A DNA stretch of 64,000 nucleotides from an uncultured Bacteroidales bacterium (GCA_902776835.1 CACYRK010000011.1:1-64000), one strand, 5' to 3'. Numbered from the stretch's first letter, positions 18,035 through 27,534 are shown. Notes: generated by a model from the letters alone, not told the origin. Made by a program: numbers and translations.

Positions 18035-20008
18035 ATGGGTCAACGATTTTTCATATATATTTTTTTGGCGGTGCTGCTGGCACTGCCGCTTGACGCTAAA
18101 CAAAAGGTTAAGATTGAGCCGTCGCGCGCGTGGGGACTGACCGAGCCGTTGGGCCAGCACACCGAGGCCACCATCGACACGCTGTTTGAGGACTACCACC
18201 GCATCGCCGTGGGCAACATGGTGAGCCCGGCGTGGGCCACCACGGGCAACTATGGCGCGCCGGGGCAGGACCAGGTGTTCTTTAACCGCGCCGAGACGTC
18301 GCAGTTCTTCTTCGAGGACTGCTTGGCACCATGGCTTCACAACATCAGCGACCAGTTGTTTTACAACACCCGCATCCCCATGACGCTGCTTGGCCACACC
18401 ACCGGCGGCGACAAGTACAGCAACCAGGACCGCACTAAGGCGCTGTTTTCGGGCAACGTCAACTCACGGCTTCAAGTGGGAGCCGGCATCGACTACATAT
18501 ACTCCAAGGGTTCGTACGACAACCAGGCCAACAAAAACTTCGCCTGGCAGGGCTTCGGCTCCTACATGGGCGACCGCTATGAGTTGCAGGCGTTTTTCAA
18601 CCACTACAGTTACACCACCAAGGAGAGCGGCGGCATCACCGACGACCGCTTCATCACCGACCCCGCCGAGGTGCAGGGCGGCGTGACGCGCGTCGACAAC
18701 AAGAGCATCCTTACCCTGCTGAACAGCGCGCAGAACTCGCTCAATGGCAGCCAGTTCTACATGAACCACCGCTACAAGGTGGGCTTTTACCGCTATCAGC
18801 GCGACTCAATAACCGACACCATCGTGTCGAAGACTTATGTGCCCGTGACCAGTTTTATCTGGACCATGGATTACAAAAACGTGCGGCACCACTACATCGA
18901 CGAGGGCGGCTTGGAGGACTCGACCTTCTATGCCCACACCTATTTGAAGTTGGGCGGCACCGATGAGGGCACGCGCTATTGGCGTTTGCGCAACACCGTA
19001 GGTGTGGCCCTGCTCGAGGGCTTCAACCGCTGGGCCAAGGCTGGGCTGTCGATTTATGGCACTCACGAGGTGCGCCACTTTAAGCAGGTGGTCGACACCA
19101 TCACCGGCAGCGGCATTGAACTGCCCGAGGGCTTAGAGGCGCTCACCACCAGCATTCCGGCCACCAAGACACAACACCTGGCATGGGTGGGCGGCGAACT
19201 CACCAAGCAACAAGGCGCCCTGCTGCGCTACCGCGCCACGGCACAGTTTGGCATCGTGGGCGACGCGGCGGGCGACATCGACATTTCTGGCGACCTGACG
19301 ACGCGATTCAAATTGCTGGGCGACAGTGTGGCGCTGCGCGCCTACGGCTATATCCACAACCTTGAGGTGCCTTACCTGCTGCAAAACTTCGTTTCGAACC
19401 ACTTCGCCTGGCAAAACAGTTTCTCGAAGCAGAAGCGTGTGAGACTGGGCGGCGAACTGAATGTGGCACGCACGGGCACCGGCCTCAACGTGGGCTATGA
19501 GACGCTTAAGGACTATGTGTACTTCGGCCCGGAAGCCCTGCCGCTGCAGCACGGCTCGCCGGTGCATGTGCTCAGTGCGACGCTTACGCAGAACTTCCAC
19601 TTCAAGGCATTCCATTTCGACAATACCCTGGTGTACCAAACCACCAGCAACAGCGACGTGTTGCCACTGCCCAAACTGGCGGTGACCAGCGACTTGTATG
19701 TGAAATTCCTCATCGCGAAAGTGCTGCATGTGCAACTGGGTGTCGACGGCAACTGGTACAGCAAATACCACGCACCAAACTACGCGCCGGCAACCATGAC
19801 GTTCTACCGCCAAGATGAGAGCAAGTGCGGCAACTTCCTGTGGATGAACGCCTACGCCAACTTCAAACTCAAGCGCGCACGATTCTTTGTCACCTACACC
19901 CACGCCAATGGCAAAATCTTCGGTGGTGACAACTACTTCGCCATCCCGCACTACCCCCTGAATCCGCGCCGCTTCCAGATAGGCGTCAGCGTCGACTTCG
20001 CCAACTAA
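18035..20008 (+). CDS. Putative outer-membrane porin (Bacteroidetes putative-porin family)
   Basis: A 657-residue protein with signal peptide MGQRFFIYIFLAVLLALPLDA. The mature chain is dominated by alternating amphipathic strands (YRYQRDSITDTIVSKTYVPV, FKLKRARFFVTYTHANG) and ends in FQIGVSVDFAN, a terminal strand with the aromatic residue common in beta barrels. Length and composition match the Bacteroidetes putative-porin family. The longer open frame upstream lacks a signal sequence. It sits alone, convergent with the ABC uptake operon. Substrate unknown. Confidence 0.8.
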   Translation: MGQRFFIYIFLAVLLALPLDAKQKVKIEPSRAWGLTEPLGQHTEATIDTLFEDYHRIAVGNMVSPAWATTGNYGAPGQDQVFFNRAETSQFFFEDCLAPWLHNISDQLFYNTRIPMTLLGHTTGGDKYSNQDRTKALFSGNVNSRLQVGAGIDYIYSKGSYDNQANKNFAWQGFGSYMGDRYELQAFFNHYSYTTKESGGITDDRFITDPAEVQGGVTRVDNKSILTLLNSAQNSLNGSQFYMNHRYKVGFYRYQRDSITDTIVSKTYVPVTSFIWTMDYKNVRHHYIDEGGLEDSTFYAHTYLKLGGTDEGTRYWRLRNTVGVALLEGFNRWAKAGLSIYGTHEVRHFKQVVDTITGSGIELPEGLEALTTSIPATKTQHLAWVGGELTKQQGALLRYRATAQFGIVGDAAGDIDISGDLTTRFKLLGDSVALRAYGYIHNLEVPYLLQNFVSNHFAWQNSFSKQKRVRLGGELNVARTGTGLNVGYETLKDYVYFGPEALPLQHGSPVHVLSATLTQNFHFKAFHFDNTLVYQTTSNSDVLPLPKLAVTSDLYVKFLIAKVLHVQLGVDGNWYSKYHAPNYAPATMTFYRQDESKCGNFLWMNAYANFKLKRARFFVTYTHANGKIFGGDNYFAIPHYPLNPRRFQIGVSVDFAN

Positions 20009-20028
20009 CAGATTGATTTTCAAGCGAA

Positions 20029-20056
20029 AATAGCCAAGTAAAAATTTGGCTAAAAA
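20029..20056 (+). terminator. Weak terminator hairpin after the porin gene
   Basis: tagccaa and ttggcta pair around an AT loop and are followed by AAAAATAGG, so only a weak signal in either direction. Confidence 0.35.
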
Positions 20057-20125
20057 TAGGAGCATTCGTGTCGCCTAAAAAACTCGAGCATTCGAACATT
20101 CGAGATGTTTTTGGGGGGCGTGAGT

Positions 20126-20908
20126 TTATTCGGTGTATTGGTAGTCGAGGATGTCGGGGTTGAAGGTTACCTGGCGGTTGGCGAAAATTTGGTTCATGGC
20201 CCCCGATTCAATGAGTTCTTTGGTGTTTCCCACGATCATGCGCCGGTCGTGGGTGATGAGCCACAGTTCGTCGGCCAGCAGCAATGCTTGCGACACGTCG
20301 TGGCTGGAGAGGAGCACTGCCTTGTCGCGCTCGCGCGTGAGTTGGTGCAGCAGGTGCATGGTCTCGATGCGGCTTGCCACGTCGAGGAACGCCGTGGGCT
20401 CGTCGAGCACGATTACCGGCGTAGCCTGCGCCAAAGCCCTCGCTATCATCGCTTTCTGCCGCTCGCCATCGCTGAGTTCGGCCACATAACTTTGTGCCTT
20501 GTGTGCGATGCCCACGTCGTCGATGGCCTGCTTCACGGCCTCGTGGTCGCTCTCGCTAAGTCGACCCAGAAAGCCTGTGTGCGGCTGCCGTCCCAAGGCC
20601 ACCAGTTCGTAGAGTGTCAAAGCCCCGGCCTGTATGCGGTCGGTCGACACCAATCCGATGAGCCGCGCACGCTGCAGTTGCGGGATATCGGCCAGCGAGC
20701 GCCCGTCGAGCATGATGGTGCCCGACAGCGGCGGGGCGGCGCACGTGAGGGCACGAAGCAGCGTCGACTTGCCAGCACCATTGGCACCGAGAAGCACCAC
20801 CAGCCGTCCGCGTTGCAAACTCAGGTTAAGGTCGCGCAAGATTGCGATGTCGTTGCCACCCTGACGATAGCCTACGGTCAAATCTTGTGTTTCAAGGATT
20901 GCAGCCAT
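20126..20908 (-). CDS. ABC transporter ATP-binding subunit (BtuD/FecE-like)
   Basis: A 260-residue cytoplasmic ATPase energising uptake of an iron chelate, haem or cobalamin. It shows Walker A GANGAGKS, the signature LSDGERQK and Walker B VIVLDEPTAFLD. The start is the ATG at 20906-20908 because it begins a canonical first strand (AAILETQDLTVGY); a longer TTG-started frame would overlap the permease gene. One base separates it from the permease, and the binding-protein gene overlaps that in turn, so the three form a tight operon. Confidence 0.93.
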   Translation of the reverse strand: MAAILETQDLTVGYRQGGNDIAILRDLNLSLQRGRLVVLLGANGAGKSTLLRALTCAAPPLSGTIMLDGRSLADIPQLQRARLIGLVSTDRIQAGALTLYELVALGRQPHTGFLGRLSESDHEAVKQAIDDVGIAHKAQSYVAELSDGERQKAMIARALAQATPVIVLDEPTAFLDVASRIETMHLLHQLTRERDKAVLLSSHDVSQALLLADELWLITHDRRMIVGNTKELIESGAMNQIFANRQVTFNPDILDYQYTE

Positions 20909-20909
20909 A

Positions 20910-21956
20910 TCAGTTGAAATAATTGATTCGAACTCTATTAACAATAATGTAAATAATGATGGGCACGCCTATTACGGGCGTGATGGCATTGATGGGAATC
21001 AGTCCCTTGCCACCCGTCACGCTCACGAGGGTGCACAGCAGCGCCACGTCGGCCCCGGCCAGTATGGTGGTGGGCAGCAATCGGCTGTGATTGCTCGTTC
21101 CGGTCATGAATCGCGCCACATGAGGCACCACGAGTCCCAGGAAGCCGATGGGCCCGCAGAATGCGGTCACTACGGCGGTGAGCACACCGGTGATGAGCAG
21201 CAAGATGTTGCGCGTGCGGTGGGTGTTCACGCCCAAGTTCTCGGCATAGCGGGTGCCCAGCAGCAAGGCATTCAGCGGCTTCACCATGAGGCACGACGCC
21301 GCCAGGGCTGCCACGATTACCGCCACATACACCGGCAACTGGTCGACGCCCACGCCCTGGAAGTTTCCGAAGCCCCACGTCACGTAGCGGTGGATGCCCT
21401 CCTCGTTGGCCGCCGAACTGAGCAACTGTATCACGCTCGAGGTGAGATAACTCACCAAGATGCCGATAATCAGCAGCATGGTGCTGCTTCGCACCACCGT
21501 CGAGAAGGCGATGAGCAGCGCCAGCACGGCACCGGCACCCAGCAGTGCGCCCACGAGGGTGGCTATGTAACTCCCGGCACCACCGCCAAGCACGCCGCCC
21601 AATGTGCCGCCAAGCGCCAGCATGACGATGGCCACGCCCAGTCCGGCACCGGCCGACACGCCGAGTATCGACGGCCCGGCGAGCGGGTTGTTGAAGGTGG
21701 TCTGCAACAACAGTCCGGCCACGGCAAGCGCGGCACCGGCCAGTGCGGCAGTGGCCACCATGGGCAGTCGTGACTGCAGGATGATGATTTCCCACGCCCG
21801 GTTGCTGTGGCCACGACCCAGCACGATGTCGGCCACGGCATCGGCGGGGATGTCGACCGACCCCATGACAACACAAGCCACCGCCAGGCCAATCATGATG
21901 ACAATCAACACTACGGTAGTGATGGTGAAGCGCAAGGCGTGTCGTTGTTGTTTCAT
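20910..21956 (-). CDS. ABC transporter permease (FecCD/BtuC family)
   Basis: A 348-residue integral membrane protein with nine or ten helices. It carries a central GPSILGVSAGAGLGVAIVML segment and CGPIGFLGLVVPHVARFM, the conserved FecCD coupling region. It pairs with the adjacent ATPase and lipoprotein to import an iron complex or corrinoid. Its start overlaps the stop of the upstream binding-protein gene by one base (TGATG), so the two are translationally coupled. Confidence 0.93.
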   Translation of the reverse strand: MKQQRHALRFTITTVVLIVIMIGLAVACVVMGSVDIPADAVADIVLGRGHSNRAWEIIILQSRLPMVATAALAGAALAVAGLLLQTTFNNPLAGPSILGVSAGAGLGVAIVMLALGGTLGGVLGGGAGSYIATLVGALLGAGAVLALLIAFSTVVRSSTMLLIIGILVSYLTSSVIQLLSSAANEEGIHRYVTWGFGNFQGVGVDQLPVYVAVIVAALAASCLMVKPLNALLLGTRYAENLGVNTHRTRNILLLITGVLTAVVTAFCGPIGFLGLVVPHVARFMTGTSNHSRLLPTTILAGADVALLCTLVSVTGGKGLIPINAITPVIGVPIIIYIIVNRVRINYFN

Positions 21957-23086
21957 CAGTTGAGCAAACGTTTATAATACACTGTGTTGGCCTGTTGGTT
22001 GCCAGTCACGTCGCTGAAGATGTTATAGTAGTCGAGCAACAGCCTGTCGGGGTGGAAGGGGAATTGCTCGAAGAGCCGCGTGGCATTGGTGTCGCACACA
22101 TAGATTCGCTTGGTGGCATAGGCCTTGAACTGTTCGTTCAGCGCATTGGCGCCACGCACGTCGGCGAGCGAGTGGACGTAGAACGACTTGATGAGCCACA
22201 CGTCGGCCTGCTGCGCCACGGCGAGCACCTGGTTGAAGTCGAGGTTCAGCGACCCCATGCTCTTGTCGTCGGCCCAGGGATGAATGCCGCCGGCATCCTG
22301 AATCAGGCGCGCCATGTAACTCTGTCCGCCAGGCACATTCCACACGCCGCTAATCACCATCTCGGTGAGCACCAGCGGCTTGTGCGGCAATTTGGCAGCC
22401 TGCTGGCAGATGCTGTCGTAGCGGGCGCACACCTGGTTGAAGATGCTGTCGGCCAGTGCGTCCTTGCCCATCAGTGCGCCATAGAACTTAATCCATTCGG
22501 CCCGTCCAAGCGGCGTGGTCTCCATATAGTCGGCACACTCGATGATGGGGATGTTGAGCGTGGTGATTTGTCCGTAAGACGCGTCCTGATAGGGCGACAG
22601 CAGTATTCCGTCGGGATTCATCTCGATGACTTTCTCGATCGTGGGCCCCATCGACGAGCCACAGTCGGCGATGTCGCCGCTGGCCACACGCTGTGTGATG
22701 TCGGGGTCGGTGAAGAACTGCGCGTCGCACACGCCACCCACCGATGCACCCATGCCCAATTCCTTCATCACGCTGGTATGCACGCTCGAGTAGACCAGCG
22801 CGTTTTTCAGCGGCGTGCGCACCAGTGTGCCCTCGGGCAGTTGCGCGGGCACTTCGGCGTCGCGCGGCACGAGCACATAGCGCTGCAGCGCGCCGTGATT
22901 GCTGTCCCATGGGTTGAGCACAGTCACGAGGGTGTAGCCCTCGCCACGCTCGATGGTGAGCAGTTTAGCCTGCGTGATGAGCGAGTCGGACGCCGTGCCC
23001 ACATGGTCAACGGCTGCCTGCCGGCAACTTGCAAAGACAGTGACGACAAGCAGACTTAACGCCCACGATAAAATATGATGTTTCAT
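21956..23086 (-). CDS. Substrate-binding lipoprotein of the iron/corrinoid ABC transporter
   Basis: A 376-residue lipoprotein (signal peptide ending VFASC, Cys21). It has the helical-backbone periplasmic binding fold (BtuF/FhuD type), with GMGASVGGVCDAQFF and VLTEMVISGVWNVPGGQSYM. The ligand is unclear; no TonB-dependent receptor or riboswitch is next to the operon to decide. The ATG at 23084-23086 gives the signal peptide. A TAACTTTG box lies 32 bases upstream. Confidence 0.88.
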   Translation of the reverse strand: MKHHILSWALSLLVVTVFASCRQAAVDHVGTASDSLITQAKLLTIERGEGYTLVTVLNPWDSNHGALQRYVLVPRDAEVPAQLPEGTLVRTPLKNALVYSSVHTSVMKELGMGASVGGVCDAQFFTDPDITQRVASGDIADCGSSMGPTIEKVIEMNPDGILLSPYQDASYGQITTLNIPIIECADYMETTPLGRAEWIKFYGALMGKDALADSIFNQVCARYDSICQQAAKLPHKPLVLTEMVISGVWNVPGGQSYMARLIQDAGGIHPWADDKSMGSLNLDFNQVLAVAQQADVWLIKSFYVHSLADVRGANALNEQFKAYATKRIYVCDTNATRLFEQFPFHPDRLLLDYYNIFSDVTGNQQANTVYYKRLLN

Positions 23087-23117
23087 GCTTTTACGATGTA
23101 AAATGTTGTACAACTTA

Positions 23118-23125
23118 CAAAGTTA
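23118..23125 (-). promoter_or_regulatory. Promoter -7 box of the ABC uptake operon
   Basis: TAACTTTG on the minus strand, 32 bases before the lipoprotein start. I see no cobalamin-box-like leader between them. Confidence 0.5.
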
Positions 23126-23254
23126 GCAATAATTATCGAGACTGCGGCCCGCCAAGGCACATTTTTTTGGAATTACTCGGCATGGCGCCGCAGGTTTGGC
23201 AATATTAGGCAAAATTACTAACTTTACGGCAAATTTCAATTTTACTTCACAACG

Positions 23255-23998
23255 ATGATACTGTGGTTTAGTGGAACGGGCAACAGTCGCTGGGTTGCCG
23301 AAGAATTGGCCAAAAAGTTGGGCGACAGAGCATTGCCCCTGCTCGAAGGCGAGAAGACGCTGACCCCTGGCGAGGCGCTTGGATGGGTTTTCCCCACGCA
23401 CTCCTGGGGCCCGCCGCCCGTGGTGGTGGACTGGGTGCGCAGTCACGACATCGAGGGCTGGAACGAGGACACCTACTGCTACATGGTGACCACGTGCGGC
23501 GACGATATCGGGCAGTGCGTGCAACTGTGGCGCGAGGCGCTGGGCCCGCGACAGTGCCAGGCGGCCTTCTCGGTGCAGATGCCAAACTCCTACGTGTGCC
23601 TGCCGGGCTTCGACGTCGACAGCAGCGAGGTGGAGGCCGCCAAATTAGCGGCTGCCCCGGCGCGCATCGACGCTGTGGCCCAAGCCATTGCGGCCCGCCA
23701 AGCCACGTGCGACGTGGTGACCGGGCGATGGACGTGGCTCAAGAGCCGCGTGGTGAGGCCCTGGTTTGCCAAGCACGGCGTTGACGACAGCCGCTTTGTG
23801 GTCGACGAGAACGCCTGCACACACTGCGGTGTGTGCGTGCGCTCGTGCCCGATGCACAACATCACGCTCGACGACCGCCAGATGCCGTGTTGGCACGGCA
23901 ATTGCGCCATGTGCCTGGGATGCCTGCACCGCTGCCCGGCGCGCGCCATCGACAACGGCAAAGCCACGCGAAGCAAAGGTCGATACCACCATCCATAA
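23255..23998 (+). CDS. EFR1-type flavodoxin-ferredoxin fusion
   Basis: A 247-residue cytoplasmic electron carrier. Residues 1-150 are flavodoxin-like, with the FMN phosphate loop WFSGTGNSRWVA at the start. Residues 185-230 carry two [4Fe-4S] motifs: Cys188, Cys191, Cys194, Cys198 and Cys217, Cys220, Cys223, Cys227. This matches EFR1-family ferredoxins of anaerobes; the partner enzyme is unknown. It is 12 bases upstream of the helicase gene and probably co-transcribed, without an obvious functional reason. Confidence 0.9.
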   Translation: MILWFSGTGNSRWVAEELAKKLGDRALPLLEGEKTLTPGEALGWVFPTHSWGPPPVVVDWVRSHDIEGWNEDTYCYMVTTCGDDIGQCVQLWREALGPRQCQAAFSVQMPNSYVCLPGFDVDSSEVEAAKLAAAPARIDAVAQAIAARQATCDVVTGRWTWLKSRVVRPWFAKHGVDDSRFVVDENACTHCGVCVRSCPMHNITLDDRQMPCWHGNCAMCLGCLHRCPARAIDNGKATRSKGRYHHP

Positions 23999-24010
23999 AA
24001 ATCAGATGCC

Positions 24011-25480
24011 ATGAACGTCAACCCCCAGCCATTGCGCAACACCAACAAGTTGCCTGTACTCAAGCAGCAAGACGCGGCGACACAGGCCTTGGCAACCGAG
24101 GTGCTCAGCCAGTTGCCCTACGACCCCAACGAGGAGCAGATGCTGCTCATTGTCGCCGTGGCCCACTTTGTGCTGCATTGCGACGACCGCTCGGTGTTTG
24201 TACTCAGCGGATATGCCGGCACGGGCAAGACATCGCTCATGGGCGCCATGGTGCGTGCGCTGTCGCAAGCGGGCCGCAAGACGGTGCTGATGGCTCCCAC
24301 GGGGCGCGCGGCGCACATCTTCAGCGAGTATGCCGGCCACACGGCATCGACGATTCACCGCAAGATTTACCGGCAGCACAGTTACGGCAGCGACATCTAC
24401 GGCCTTGCCGAGAACAAGCATGCCGACACGCTCTTTATCGTCGACGAGGCGTCGATGATTTCCAACTCGGGCGGCGACGGCCTGGCGAGTTTCGGCACGG
24501 GTCGCCTGCTCGACGACCTTATCACCTACGTGTACAGTGGCACTGGTTGCCGCCTGCTGCTCATGGGCGACGCGGCGCAGTTGCCTCCTGTGGGCAGTTT
24601 GGAAAGCCCGGCGCTGAGCGTGAGCGTGTTGCAAAACTACGGGCTGACGGCCTACGAGATGGTGCTGCGGCAAATCGCACGGCAACAGTTGCAAAGCGGC
24701 ATCCTTCACAACGCCACCCTGCTGCGCAACATGATGGAGCGCGAAAACATCGACACGCCACAACTTGAGTTGTCGCCATTCGACGACATCGACAACGTGT
24801 CGAGCGAGTGGTTGCTCGAGTGCATCAGCGACTGCTACGACCGCGACGGCCTGGCGCAAACCATAGTGATTACGCGCAGCAATCGCCGCGCGACGATGTT
24901 CAACCAGGGAATACGCAACCGCATCCTCTATCGCGAGGACGAGTTGGTGAGCGACGACATGCTGCTGGTGGCCCGCAACAACTACTACTGGGCGCGCGAG
25001 TGCGACGAATTGGACTTTATCGCCAACGGCGACGTGCTGCGCGTGCAGCGAGTGCGCGGCGAGATTGAGCACCGCTACGGCCTACGCTTCGCCACGGCCA
25101 CCGTCGAGTTGCCCGACCACGGCCTGGAACTGGACGTAAAAATCGTGCTCGACTGCCTCAGCAGCGACGGCCCGGCACTCACTGCCGAGCAGAGCGAGCG
25201 TCTGTTTCAGCAAGTGATGGACGAGTTGCCTGGCAACAAACGCGAGCGCTACCAGGCGCTGAAGCAGCACCCCTATTTCAATGCACTGCAGGTGAAATAT
25301 GCCTATGCTGTGACGTGCCACAAGGCGCAGGGCGGACAGTGGCGCAATGTGCTCATCGACATGGGCGCCATAATGCCCGAGGCCACGCAGACCCTCGACT
25401 ACTTGCGGTGGCTCTACACCGCCCTCACGCGCGCACGCGAGCGCGTGTACCTAATCAACTATTTTCCACCACAGGAATAA
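24011..25480 (+). CDS. RecD-like ATP-dependent DNA helicase
   Basis: A 489-residue superfamily 1 helicase of the Bacteroidetes RecD2-like short type. It shows Walker A SGYAGTGKTS (66-75), motif Ia APTGRAAH, Walker B FIVDEASM, motif III MGDAAQLPPVG, and the C-terminal UvrD/RecD-like YAVTCHKAQGGQW (motif V) and LYTALTRARERVYLI (motif VI). It likely unwinds DNA 5'-3' in repair or replication. No RecB/RecC partner or N-terminal RecD2 extension is seen. It follows the flavodoxin-ferredoxin gene closely and ends at a clear terminator. Confidence 0.9.
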   Translation: MNVNPQPLRNTNKLPVLKQQDAATQALATEVLSQLPYDPNEEQMLLIVAVAHFVLHCDDRSVFVLSGYAGTGKTSLMGAMVRALSQAGRKTVLMAPTGRAAHIFSEYAGHTASTIHRKIYRQHSYGSDIYGLAENKHADTLFIVDEASMISNSGGDGLASFGTGRLLDDLITYVYSGTGCRLLLMGDAAQLPPVGSLESPALSVSVLQNYGLTAYEMVLRQIARQQLQSGILHNATLLRNMMERENIDTPQLELSPFDDIDNVSSEWLLECISDCYDRDGLAQTIVITRSNRRATMFNQGIRNRILYREDELVSDDMLLVARNNYYWARECDELDFIANGDVLRVQRVRGEIEHRYGLRFATATVELPDHGLELDVKIVLDCLSSDGPALTAEQSERLFQQVMDELPGNKRERYQALKQHPYFNALQVKYAYAVTCHKAQGGQWRNVLIDMGAIMPEATQTLDYLRWLYTALTRARERVYLINYFPPQE

Positions 25481-25508
25481 CCGCCCCACCCTATTTATAA
25501 TAGCAACT

Positions 25509-25775
25509 ATTGCTGTCTTCTAAAAGTTGAAATTGGGTGAATTAGGCGTCCGCAATGCCGATAAACAAGCGTTGCGGATGTTTTTTTGAAAAAGTAAGCC
25601 CCCTCAGTCGAAAAGCAATGGTTCTCGGGGTGGCGGCTCGGCGATGAAAAGGGGACGGTCCTTTTTTCATCATTCTCATCACGCACGACGAGCCGTGGCG
25701 CGTCCCCACAGGCGGCTATCGATGCGCGCAAAAAACAAAACTGCAATATCCCTTGGACTTTTACCGGACAGTAAT
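25509..25775. mobile_element. Decayed MITE-like element related to that at 6193-6546
   Basis: The right end (25759-25775) is ttttaccggacagtaat; the left end (25509-25525) matches its complement at 13 of 17 positions. The word gcaactat occurs just outside on both sides (25503-25510 and 25781-25788), a possible target duplication. Inside are a fragment of the REPIN-like arm (about 25685-25710) and a near-palindrome with a GGGGACGGTCC core (25644-25670). There is no gene. The helicase terminator lies within it. Confidence 0.4.
25546..25587 (+). terminator. Terminator after the helicase gene
   Basis: A stem of tccgcaatgc with gcgttgcgga (one non-Watson-Crick pair), followed by a run of seven T. 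Confidence 0.75.
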
Positions 25776-25796
25776 AAATTGCAACTATAGCATATA

Positions 25797-25830
25797 AAAA
25801 ATCGCCCGCCATGATGGCGAGCGATTTTTG
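25797..25830 (-). terminator. Terminator of the TPR-protein gene
   Basis: An aaaatcgc/gcgatttt stem with inner cgcca/tggcg pairing; the A run at the left gives a U tract on the minus strand. It is nearly symmetric and could work both ways. Confidence 0.75.
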
Positions 25831-25861
25831 TTGTTGCAGAGTGCGTTGCGCGGCTGGCCGA

Positions 25862-26548
25862 TTACTTGCCAGCGAGTGCGTTGGCGCGCTCAATGTATTT
25901 GTCGATGAAAATACGGTTCTGGTTCACGAAGTTGGGATACTCATCCTTAATCTTCTGATACATAGCAGCCTCTTCGGCATAGTTCTTCTTGGCGTGAAGC
26001 ACTGTGGCCTTCTTCATCATGAAGGTGGGCGCATAGAGTTCGTTGTTGTTGGTCAGCGTGATGGCCTTGTCGAATGCTGCGAGCGCCTTGTCGAGTTGGT
26101 CGAGGTTGACGTAGCAGTCGCCGAGGAGCGATTGTGCTGCGGGACCCACGAGGTCGCCGTGAGGATCGTAGTTCTCAAGTTTGGCGGCAGCCTCTTTGTA
26201 CTTGCCCTGACGATACAGGATGATAGCCGAACTGAGCGCTGCACGCTCGGCGGGCTTGTAGTTGTACTCTTTCTCTACCTTCTCGTAGGCGGCGAGTGCC
26301 GTGCTGTCGTTGCCACGCAGCAGCAACTCAATGTCGGCCTTACCGATGGCCTCTTTGGCCTTCTCGATACCCGGCTGACGGATGCCATAGATGTAACCTA
26401 CTACCAGAAGAACAATCACTGCAGCGGCACCTGCCACCCAGTAGATGTATTTCTTGTTGCTCTCCAGCTTTTGTGCGGCTGTCGAGAGTGATTCGTTGAC
26501 CTCTTCAAGTTTTGTGCGCGAAGTCAAGTTGTTTTGTTTCTTTGCCAT
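25862..26548 (-). CDS. Membrane-anchored tetratricopeptide protein
   Basis: A 228-residue protein. It has a short cytoplasmic head, one transmembrane helix (about 36-56, VAGAAAVIVLLVVGYIYG), then helical TPR-like repeats (AALAAYEKVEKEYNYKPAER, KYKEAAAKLENY, KALAAFDKAITL, YAEEAAMYQKI) facing the periplasm. The layout resembles YfgM-type proteins, but the relationship is an inference. The ATG at 26546-26548 is chosen because it follows a TACCTTTG box by 46 bases; the longer frame starts upstream of the promoter. Confidence 0.82.
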   Translation of the reverse strand: MAKKQNNLTSRTKLEEVNESLSTAAQKLESNKKYIYWVAGAAAVIVLLVVGYIYGIRQPGIEKAKEAIGKADIELLLRGNDSTALAAYEKVEKEYNYKPAERAALSSAIILYRQGKYKEAAAKLENYDPHGDLVGPAAQSLLGDCYVNLDQLDKALAAFDKAITLTNNNELYAPTFMMKKATVLHAKKNYAEEAAMYQKIKDEYPNFVNQNRIFIDKYIERANALAGK

Positions 26549-26594
26549 TTGATATTTTTTGTTTGTTATTTTCAAAAAATTGCATTTCAGCCTG

Positions 26595-26602
26595 CAAAGG
26601 TA
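26595..26602 (-). promoter_or_regulatory. Promoter -7 box of the TPR-protein gene
   Basis: TACCTTTG on the minus strand, 46 bases before the start codon. Confidence 0.5.
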
Positions 26603-26754
26603 ATACCATTTCTGCAAACGAGAAAACAATTATCGACAAAAAATAAAAAAAAGGAGGAAAACACCCCTTTTGAGGGCGCAACTTGGGCCATAACAGCCGC
26701 CATTTTCGGGCAAAAACCTCAAATCACATGACGGCGCAGCCAATCGTGGGCCGG

Positions 26755-27510
26755 TCAGACTTCGGTGGCAGGAGTAAGGCCGACCAAGTCCTTTATCACT
26801 TCGCTGCCAAGGATCAGTCCTGCGGCGGCGGGCACCCATGCGTTGCTTGGCGGCACACGCTGGGGCACCTCGCTGGGCCCAGCCTCGGCCTCGGCGCAGG
26901 CCGCCACCTCGTCGGGCAGCGGCTCGATGGGCTTTTCGGGGCTGTAGACGCACTTGAAGTGACGTATTCCCTCTCGACGCAAGCGCTTGCGAATGACTTT
27001 GGCCAGCGGGTCCATGATGGTCTTGGTGATGTCGGCCACGCGAAACTGTGTAGCGTCCATCTTGTAGGCGGCTCCCATTGAGCAGATTATGGGCACGCCC
27101 AGGCGCGTGCATCGCCTGATCAGTTCCATCTTGGCACTCACGGTGTCGATGCAGTCGACCACGTAGTCATATACGCTCAGGTCGATCTCGTCGGCATTGC
27201 TCACCAGGTAGAACATGCGCCACTTGGTGACCACACACTGCGGGTTGATGGCCTGGATGCGCTCTTCGGCCACGTCGACTTTATAGCGTCCGACGTTGGT
27301 TGTCAGGGCGATAATCTGTCGGTTGATATTGCTTGGCGACACGCAGTCGTTGTCAATGACGTCGATGGCGCCCACGCCGCTTCGCGCGAGCACCTCCACG
27401 GCATATCCACCCACGCCGCCCACGCCGAACACCGCCACGCGGCTTGCTGCCAGCGTGTCCATGGCGGCTTGGCCAAGCATCATCTGAGTGCGTGAAAACT
27501 GGTTTTGCAT
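26755..27510 (-). CDS. tcdA: tRNA threonylcarbamoyladenosine dehydratase (TcdA/CsdL)
   Basis: A 251-residue ThiF/E1-like ATP-dependent enzyme that cyclises t6A37 of tRNA to ct6A. It has the Rossmann loop GVGGVGGYAVEVL, the R-Q-x-x-x-L-like NRQIIAL, VDCIDTVSAKMELI, and a GAAYKMDATQFRVADI segment. The length is usual for the family. The ATG at 27508-27510 starts MQNQFSRTQMMLG; a GTG nine codons upstream is less likely because it would begin inside the TAATTTTG promoter box. The promoter reaches into a tandem-repeat block. Confidence 0.9.
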   Translation of the reverse strand: MQNQFSRTQMMLGQAAMDTLAASRVAVFGVGGVGGYAVEVLARSGVGAIDVIDNDCVSPSNINRQIIALTTNVGRYKVDVAEERIQAINPQCVVTKWRMFYLVSNADEIDLSVYDYVVDCIDTVSAKMELIRRCTRLGVPIICSMGAAYKMDATQFRVADITKTIMDPLAKVIRKRLRREGIRHFKCVYSPEKPIEPLPDEVAACAEAEAGPSEVPQRVPPSNAWVPAAAGLILGSEVIKDLVGLTPATEV

Positions 27511-27534
27511 AAGTGTCGATTCTTTTTCTGGTGA

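Noticed and set aside
21956-23254. Cobalamin riboswitch upstream of the BtuF-like gene
   Set aside because: The leader is too short (about 30 bases) and has no B12 box.
25507-25893. 128-residue minus-strand frame between helicase and TPR genes
   Set aside because: It runs through two terminators and a repeat element and overlaps the TPR gene end; it is not a plausible gene.
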